Shown here: one piece after another, positions 59,140 to 64,000 of the stretch
Position numbering within the stretch: the stretch's first letter is position 1
Layout: each line of letters opens with the position of its first letter
Source: Methylobacterium sp. SyP6R
GTDB lineage: Bacteria; Pseudomonadota; Alphaproteobacteria; Rhizobiales; Beijerinckiaceae
Length of the DNA: 64,000 nt
Assembly (NCBI RefSeq): GCF_019216885.1
Contig: NZ_JAAQRC020000001.1
Coordinates: forward strand, 4,467,501 to 4,531,500
Reading direction: 5' to 3'
Position numbers and translations under genes: made by a program
The notes under the pieces: generated by a model
The model's input: only the letters and a program-made list of their open reading frames with translations
What the model was told of the DNA's origin: nothing
Databases searched by the model: none

Positions 59140-60346
59140 ACAGGCTCAGCTGGCGCGGCGGCTCGGCGAGACGCGCGCGCAGGTCGAGCCGATCGGTGAG
59201 CCGCGTCGGCGCATAATCGGCCGCGATCAGGAACGGCCGGGCCCGCTTGAGACCCGATGTCAGGCGGGCGACATCGTCGAGGCGCAGCGTCGCATGGCGG
59301 CGCGCCGCCACGATCTTGTCCACCGCCCGCACGCCGAGGCCCGGCACCCGTAGCAGCATCTCCCGGTCGGCCCGGTTGACGTCGACGGGGAAGCGGTCGC
59401 GGTTGCGCAGGGCCCAGGCGAGCTTCGGGTCGACGTCGAGGGCGAGCATGCCGGATTCGGTCGCCCCGGCCACGTCGTCGGGCGAGAATTCGTAGTACCG
59501 CATCAGCCAGTCGGCCTGGTACAGCCGGTGCTCGCGCTGGAGCGGCGGCGATTGGCTCGGCAGGATCGAGGCCGCGTCGGGAATCGGGCTGAAGGCCGAG
59601 TAGTAGATCCGCTTCAGGCCGTAATGGTCGTAGAGGCGGGCGCTGGTGCGGATCAGCGATTCGTCGGTGCTGGCATCCGCCCCGACGATGACCTGCGTCG
59701 ATTGCCCGGCGGGGGCGAAGCGGCGCTTCTCCTCTTTGGCCTGCAGGATGCGCTCGCCCATCTGCCCCATCGCGGTCTGGATCGCGGCGCCGTCCTTCTC
59801 CGGCGCCAGCCGTTCCAGGCTCGCCTCGGTCGGAAGTTCGAGGTTGATCGAGAGCCGGTCGGCGTAGAGCCCGGCCTGCTCGATCAGCCACGGGCTCGCC
59901 TCGGGGATGGTCTTGAGGTGGATGTAGCCGCGAAAGCCGTGCCGCTGGCGCAAGGTCTTCGCCACCCGGATCAGCTGCTCCATCGTGTGGTCGGGCGAGC
60001 GGATGATGCCGGAGGACAGGAACAACCCCTCGATGTAGTTGCGCTTGTAGAACTCGACCGTCAGCGTCACCACCTCGTCGACCGAGAACTTCGCTCGTCG
60101 CACATTCGAGGAACGCCGGTTGACGCAATAGGCGCAGTCGAACAGGCAATAATTGGTGAGCAGGATCTTGAGCAGCGAGACGCAGCGCCCGTCCGGCGTG
60201 TAGGCGTGGCAGATTCCCGCCCCCGTCGTCGAGCCGAGCCCGCCGGCCTCGGCCTTGCGCTTCGGCGCCCCCGACGAGGCGCAGGAGGCATCGTATTTCG
60301 CCGCGTCGGCGAGAACCGTCAGCTTCTTCTTGAGGGCGTCATCCAT
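59135..60346 (-). CDS. Putative DNA modification/repair radical SAM protein (TIGR03916-like)
   Basis: 403 residues. The radical SAM cluster is C67-x3-C71-x2-C74 (CLFDCAYC), preceded by KILLTNY; an N-terminal conserved part reads KLTVLADAAKYDASCASSGA and GICHAYTPDGRCVSLLKI. The barrel includes GLFLSSGIIRSPDHTMEQLI, RLSINLELPTEASLERLAPE and RIYYSAFSPIPD. A C-terminal helix-hairpin-helix (DREMLLRVPGLGVRAVDKIV) should bind DNA. The family is paired with DUF4130/UdgX genes in many bacteria, as here. A LexA box lies 18 bases upstream of the ATG. The reaction is unknown. Confidence 0.9.
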   Translation of the reverse strand: MDDALKKKLTVLADAAKYDASCASSGAPKRKAEAGGLGSTTGAGICHAYTPDGRCVSLLKILLTNYCLFDCAYCVNRRSSNVRRAKFSVDEVVTLTVEFYKRNYIEGLFLSSGIIRSPDHTMEQLIRVAKTLRQRHGFRGYIHLKTIPEASPWLIEQAGLYADRLSINLELPTEASLERLAPEKDGAAIQTAMGQMGERILQAKEEKRRFAPAGQSTQVIVGADASTDESLIRTSARLYDHYGLKRIYYSAFSPIPDAASILPSQSPPLQREHRLYQADWLMRYYEFSPDDVAGATESGMLALDVDPKLAWALRNRDRFPVDVNRADREMLLRVPGLGVRAVDKIVAARRHATLRLDDVARLTSGLKRARPFLIAADYAPTRLTDRLDLRARLAEPPRQLSLF

Positions 60347-60364
60347 TCCTGCAAACTGGCTTTC

Positions 60365-60379
60365 GTTCGTGATTTGTTC
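60365..60379 (-). promoter_or_regulatory. Candidate LexA (SOS) box, GTTC-N7-GTTC
   Basis: GTTCGTGATTTGTTC is an exact match to the alphaproteobacterial LexA consensus GTTC-N7-GTTC. It is 18 bases before the radical SAM start codon, a position where LexA would cover the promoter. The divergent 69-residue gene starts 119 bases away on the other side. Confidence 0.65.
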
Positions 60380-60498
60380 AAGGTGGAAGGTGCCGTCCTC
60401 CCGTGGTCGAAAGCCGCATCAGGGGGCGCAGGAACCCATCGCGCCGCCCCTCGTTGTCTGCCCGATTGGAATTGTTCTGATTTGCAAGGAGGCACACG

Positions 60499-60708
60499 AT
60501 GGCGACGAACCCGTCCGCGAACTGCCGCAGCTGCCGCTACTTCGACGACCACAAGCTGAACGGCGCCGCCGCGCAGGGTGAGGAGGGCCTGTGCCGCTTC
60601 AACCCTCCCGTGAGCCAGCCCGAGCCGCAGGGACACGGCCTGTGGCCGGTGGTCTCGGCGCAGGATTGGTGCGGGCATTTCTCGCCGGAGATGATGGCGG
60701 GCGAGTAA
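60499..60708 (+). CDS. Small four-cysteine protein, 69 aa
   Basis: MATNPSANCRSCRYFDDHKL, then EGLCRFNPPVSQPE, GLWPVVSAQDWCGHFSPEM. Cys9, Cys12, Cys32 and Cys58 are spaced C-x2-C...C...C, suited to one zinc or Fe-S site. GGAGG sits seven bases before the ATG. Conserved-looking small protein with no known function. It is divergent from the SOS-linked radical SAM gene and has its own terminator. Confidence 0.75.
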   Translation: MATNPSANCRSCRYFDDHKLNGAAAQGEEGLCRFNPPVSQPEPQGHGLWPVVSAQDWCGHFSPEMMAGE

Positions 60709-60734
60709 CAGCGCTCACGCCCAGGAGTGTCCGG

Positions 60735-60763
60735 AAGGCCGGTCCCGCGAGGGCCGGCCTTTC
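60735..60763 (+). terminator. Rho-independent terminator after the 69-aa gene
   Basis: AAGGCCGG/CCGGCCTT makes an eight-bp stem with an 11-base loop, followed by TTTCTGGTTT. It starts 26 bases after the stop codon. Confidence 0.75.
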
Positions 60764-60890
60764 TGGTTTCAGGTTCAGGAGAACCCGGGCGAGCCCCGCC
60801 GGGTCTACGATCGGGCGCCTGCCGACGGCGGAACCCTCCCATCCCGGATACGTTGCGCAGGCTCTTCAAGTCCCAACGGATGGTTGCCCG

Positions 60891-62240
60891 ATGCCGGACG
60901 ATGTCACCGCCCTCTCGCGCCGGAGCCTGATGATGGCCGGCGGCGCCACCCTGGTCGGCCTCGGCAGCGGGGCTGCGCAGGGGGCACCCGGGCAAGGTAC
61001 GCCCGGACCCGAGCGTCCGGTCGATACCGGCAAGGTCGAGAACGGCAAGGTGACGTTTCCGAACTGGCGCGGCCCCTCCGACCGGCCGTCCGCGCCGCCA
61101 CCGGCGCCGCTGCCGCCGGGCGAGCGGGTCGGCTTCGCGATCGTCGGCCTCGGCCGGCTGTCGCTGGAAGAAATCCTGCCGGCCTTCGGCGAGTGCCGGA
61201 AGGCGAAGCCGGTCGCCCTGATGTCGGGCTCGCCCGAGAAGGCCAAGGCGGTGGCGGCGCAATACGGCGTCAAGCCGGAGGCGATCTACGGCTATGACGG
61301 CTGGGATGCGCTCGCCCGCAATCCGGAGGTGAAGGCGGTCTACATCGTGACCCCGAACGCGCTCCACCGCGACCAGGTGATCGCCGCCGCGAGCGCCGGC
61401 AAGCACGTGCTGTGCGAGAAGCCGATGGCGGTCTCGTCGGGCGAGGCGCGGGCGATGATCGATGCCTGCGCGAGCGCGAAGGTGAAGCTGATGATCGCCT
61501 ATCGCTGCCAGTACGAGCCCCATAACCGCGAGGTCGTGCGGCTGGTGCGCAGCGCCAAGTACGGCAAGGTCAAGCTCATCGAGGCGACCAACACCCAGAC
61601 CATGAGCCTGCCCGAGCAGTGGCGGATGAAGGCGGCGTTGGCCGGAGGCGGCGCGCTGCCGGATATCGGGCTCTACTGCCTCAACGGGGTGCGGGCGCTG
61701 ATGGGCGAGGAGCCGGTTTCGGTCCAGGCGCAGGTCCATTCGCCGGACGATCCGCTCTACCGCGAGGTCGAGGAGACCGTGGCCTTCACCTTACGCTTTC
61801 CCTCGGGGGCGCTGGCGCTCTGCTCCACCAGCTACGGCGCGCACGAGACCCGCTCGCTCACCGTGCAGGCCGAGGGCGGCGCGATCCAGCTCCAGAACGC
61901 CTTCGCCTACGAGGGCCAGCGCCTATTCCTGAACCATCGCGAGGGCAAGGCCGAGGCGAAGGAGGAGCGGGTGCTCGGCGCCAAGAACCAGTTCGCCCTC
62001 GAGATCGACCACATGGCGACCTGCATCCTGGAGAACCGCACGCCCCGCACCCCGGGCGAGGAGGGCCTGCAGGACCAGATCCTGATGGAGGCGATCTACG
62101 AGGCCGCCCGCACCGGCAACGCGGTGGCGCTGAAGGGCCCGGAGCGGATCGTCGGCAAGGGCGAAAAGGACCAGGGCAAGGATCAGGCGGGCAAGGCTCT
62201 CGACCAGACCCGCGGTCCGGAGCCGGAGGAGGCCGGTTAG
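60891..62240 (+). CDS. Gfo/Idh/MocA-family oxidoreductase with Tat signal (glucose-fructose-oxidoreductase-like)
   Basis: 449 residues. A twin-arginine signal, SRRSLMMAGGATLVGLGSGA (R10-R11), exports it folded with its cofactor. The Rossmann domain begins VGFAIVGLGRLSLEEILPAF; AGKHVLCEKPMAVSSGEARA is the family EKP motif; GGGALPDIGLYCLNGVRALM contains the Asp-x-x-x-Tyr/His active site. The C-terminal 30 residues are Lys/Glu-rich and disordered. Similar to Zymomonas glucose-fructose oxidoreductase, which keeps NADP bound and works in the periplasm on sugars. A stand-alone gene; a promoter should lie in the 182 bp after the terminator. Confidence 0.85.
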   Translation: MPDDVTALSRRSLMMAGGATLVGLGSGAAQGAPGQGTPGPERPVDTGKVENGKVTFPNWRGPSDRPSAPPPAPLPPGERVGFAIVGLGRLSLEEILPAFGECRKAKPVALMSGSPEKAKAVAAQYGVKPEAIYGYDGWDALARNPEVKAVYIVTPNALHRDQVIAAASAGKHVLCEKPMAVSSGEARAMIDACASAKVKLMIAYRCQYEPHNREVVRLVRSAKYGKVKLIEATNTQTMSLPEQWRMKAALAGGGALPDIGLYCLNGVRALMGEEPVSVQAQVHSPDDPLYREVEETVAFTLRFPSGALALCSTSYGAHETRSLTVQAEGGAIQLQNAFAYEGQRLFLNHREGKAEAKEERVLGAKNQFALEIDHMATCILENRTPRTPGEEGLQDQILMEAIYEAARTGNAVALKGPERIVGKGEKDQGKDQAGKALDQTRGPEPEEAG

Positions 62241-62456
62241 GGCATCGTCTGACGGGGCGGGGCCGGTTCGGCGTCGCGGAGCAGCCTGGGCCGTCGCGGC
62301 GGGCACCGGCATACGCCCGACCCCCGATCATGGCACGGCCGCGGTCGCCGTCGAGGCGCGCCACGGCACACCCCCGATGCGCTCCTCAAGCTGGACAAGA
62401 CCCGCCCGCTCCTGCCACTCTCCCGCGAAACAACATTTCGCAGGGTGGAAACTCCA

Positions 62457-63215
62457 ATGATCAGTGCGGATCTGCGCGGGCGCTGCGTGCTCGTCACCGG
62501 CGGCGCCTCGGGAATAGGGCTGGCTGCCGTCACGCTGTTTGCCCGCTGCGGCGCCGGCGTGGTGCTCAATCATCTCGCCGAGGATGCCCGCGGGCCGGAA
62601 GCCGCCGCGCGGCTGGCGGCCGAGGGCCTGAAGGTCCAGGCGCTCGCCGGCACCGTCTCGGTGCCGGGCGAGGCGGAAGCCATGGTGGCGCGGGGGATCG
62701 ACGCGCTCGGCGGCCTCGACGTGCTCATCAACAATGCCGGCACCCCGGCCACGACCACGCCGATTGACTTTGCCGACCTCGACGCCATGACCGAGGAGTT
62801 CTGGCAGACCATCCTGGCGACGAACCTGATCGGCCCCTATCGCTGCGCCCACGCGGCGGCGCCTGCGCTCCGCCGCGCCAAGGGCGCCATCGTCAACACC
62901 GCCTCGGTGGCCGGGCTCGGGCAGCGCGGCTCCAGCATCGCCTATTCGGCGAGCAAGGCGGGGCTCATCAACCTCACCCGCAGCCTCGCCCGGGCGCTCG
63001 CGCCGGATGTCCGGGTCAACGCCGTGGCGCCGGGCCTGGTCGAGACGCCCTGGACGGCGCCATGGTCGCAGGAGCGCAAGGCCGATTCCGTCGCCCGTAC
63101 CCTGCTCGGCCGCATGGCGAAGCCCGAGGACATCGCGCAGGCCATGCTGTTCCTCGCCGCCGGCGCGCCTTACGTCACCGGCCAGACCCTGGCGGTCGAC
63201 GGCGGCATGCTCTGA
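62457..63215 (+). CDS. SDR-family NAD(P)-dependent oxidoreductase
   Basis: 252 residues from the ATG at 62457 (a GTG four codons earlier is possible). CVLVTGGASGIGLAAVTLFA is the TGxxxGIG cofactor loop, NNAG the second motif, SVAGLGQRGSSIAYSASKAG the catalytic Ser-Tyr-Lys, and MAKPEDIAQAMLFLAAGAPY, VTGQTLAVDGG the usual end. It oxidises or reduces an alcohol group. The BKACE gene starts 11 bases after its stop, so the SDR probably makes the 3-keto acid that the BKACE enzyme splits. Confidence 0.88.
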   Translation: MISADLRGRCVLVTGGASGIGLAAVTLFARCGAGVVLNHLAEDARGPEAAARLAAEGLKVQALAGTVSVPGEAEAMVARGIDALGGLDVLINNAGTPATTTPIDFADLDAMTEEFWQTILATNLIGPYRCAHAAAPALRRAKGAIVNTASVAGLGQRGSSIAYSASKAGLINLTRSLARALAPDVRVNAVAPGLVETPWTAPWSQERKADSVARTLLGRMAKPEDIAQAMLFLAAGAPYVTGQTLAVDGGML

Positions 63216-63226
63216 GGGAGGGACGG

Positions 63227-64000
63227 ATGTCTCGCAAGACCGTCATCACCTGCGCCCTCACCGGCTCGTTCGATACGCCCGCGAAGAACCCCGCCGTGCC
63301 GGTGAGCCCGCAAGGGATCGCGCAGTCGGCGCTCGAGGCTGCCGCGGCCGGCGCCGCGGTGGTGCATATCCACGTCCGCGATCCGCAGACCGCCAAGCCC
63401 AGCATGGAGCTTGCCCTCTACCGCGAGGTGGTCGAGCGGATCCGCGACAAGAATGCCGACGTGATCCTCAACCTCACCACCGGGGCCGGCGGGCGCTACG
63501 TCGCCGGCGATCCCGACCCAGGCGTGGCGGGCCCCGGCACGACCCTGGCCTCGCCGGAGGCGCGCACCCGCCACGTCACGGCGTTGCGGCCGGAGGTCTG
63601 CACCCTCGACGTGGCGACGATGAATTTCGGCGAGCACGCCTTCATGAACACGCCCGCCCATCTGCGGGCGATGGCGGCGCTGATCCGCGAGGCGGGGGCG
63701 AAGCCCGAGATCGAGGTGTTCGACCTCGGTCAGATCGAACTGGCTCGCCATCTGATCGCGGAAGGCCACCTCGACTCCCCGCCCTTGTTCCAGATCTGCC
63801 TCGGCATCCCGTGGGGCGCGCCGGCGACGCCCGAGACCCTGCTGCAGATGCGCGACCGCCTGCCCAAGGACGCGGTGTGGTCGGCCTTCGGCATCTCGCG
63901 GGCCGAGTTCCCGATGGTGGCGCTCGCCGCCACGGCCGGGGGCCACGTCCGTGTCGGGCTCGAGGACAACCTGTACCTGTCGCGCGGCGAGCTCGCCCCG
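63227..64000 (+). CDS. 3-keto-5-aminohexanoate cleavage enzyme family (BKACE), 3' truncated
   Basis: 258 codons are visible to the window end with no stop. GAGGGAGGGACGG precedes the ATG. VITCALTGSFDTPAKNPAVP, VVHIHVRDP (the zinc-binding H47-x-H49), LNLTTGAGGRY, EVCTLDVATMNFG and KPEIEVFDLGQIELARHLIA are BKACE signatures; GISRAEFPMVALAATAGGHV, RVGLEDNLY follows. The enzyme condenses a beta-keto acid with acetyl-CoA and splits it to acetoacetate and a new CoA ester. Classic context is lysine fermentation; in alphaproteobacteria such genes with an SDR often serve carnitine or hydroxy-acid breakdown. Here the substrate is not set by the visible genes. Confidence 0.9.
   Translation, partial: MSRKTVITCALTGSFDTPAKNPAVPVSPQGIAQSALEAAAAGAAVVHIHVRDPQTAKPSMELALYREVVERIRDKNADVILNLTTGAGGRYVAGDPDPGVAGPGTTLASPEARTRHVTALRPEVCTLDVATMNFGEHAFMNTPAHLRAMAALIREAGAKPEIEVFDLGQIELARHLIAEGHLDSPPLFQICLGIPWGAPATPETLLQMRDRLPKDAVWSAFGISRAEFPMVALAATAGGHVRVGLEDNLYLSRGELAP

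Overview
The window reads as a chromosomal segment of a GC-rich alphaproteobacterium, most likely Methylobacterium or a close relative. Pointers are the uniformly GC-rich codons, a MucR/Ros regulator, a DUF6894 protein, lone TRAP-type binding proteins, a GTTC-N7-GTTC LexA box, and several families of short intergenic palindromic repeats. This taxonomic guess comes from pattern recognition, not a search. No phage, integron, CRISPR array, rRNA or complete insertion sequence was seen. One tRNA (Arg, anticodon TCT) is present.

Layout. 1-8.4 kb: a TRAP binding protein cut by the window edge, small hypotheticals, two tandem paralogous periplasmic proteins, a GH15 glycosidase, a ribokinase-like kinase and a ketopantoate-reductase-like enzyme. 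8.8-14.2 kb: a complete nikABCDE importer ending in a NikR-like regulator, preceded by a near-consensus NikR operator; a RidA protein follows. 15-21.3 kb: a Crp/Fnr regulator, a beta-helix protein, mucR, a gamma-glutamyltransferase-family enzyme, tRNA-Arg and a small secreted protein. 21.4-31.8 kb: a catabolic block with a decayed SDR, a DUF1537 kinase overlapping a RuBisCO-like protein, an SMP-30 lactonase, an ABC sugar importer whose two permeases are fused, and a divergent GntR regulator. 32.4-35 kb: an old yellow enzyme and a secreted PAP2 phosphatase. 35.2-42.3 kb: a CzcA/CzcB metal efflux pump divergent from a two-component system. 42.3-49.8 kb: an acyltransferase-like membrane protein, an 80-residue recombinase-like peptide, a TonB receptor, a TAXI binding protein and a GGDEF/EAL protein. 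50-57.3 kb: a frameshifted hypothetical, AMP nucleosidase, TrmO, a GNAT/flippase pair, panB and two small secreted proteins. 57.4-60.7 kb: a DUF4130-UdgX fusion and a radical SAM DNA-repair protein with a LexA box. 60.9-64 kb: a Tat-exported Gfo/Idh oxidoreductase, an SDR and a BKACE enzyme cut by the window end.

Most notable points. (1) The NikR-like protein has lost all four nickel ligands although its DNA-contact residues, its operator and the nickel-binding His of NikA are kept. (2) The UdgX/radical SAM pair looks SOS-controlled and is interrupted by repeat elements, one of which supplies a stop codon. (3) The RuBisCO-like protein/kinase pair with a lactonase and a double-permease importer suggests uptake and breakdown of a branched or short sugar acid, possibly related to the apiose/apionate routes. 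(4) A 187-bp repeat family has hairpin termini and an internal stem conserved by compensatory changes between its two copies.
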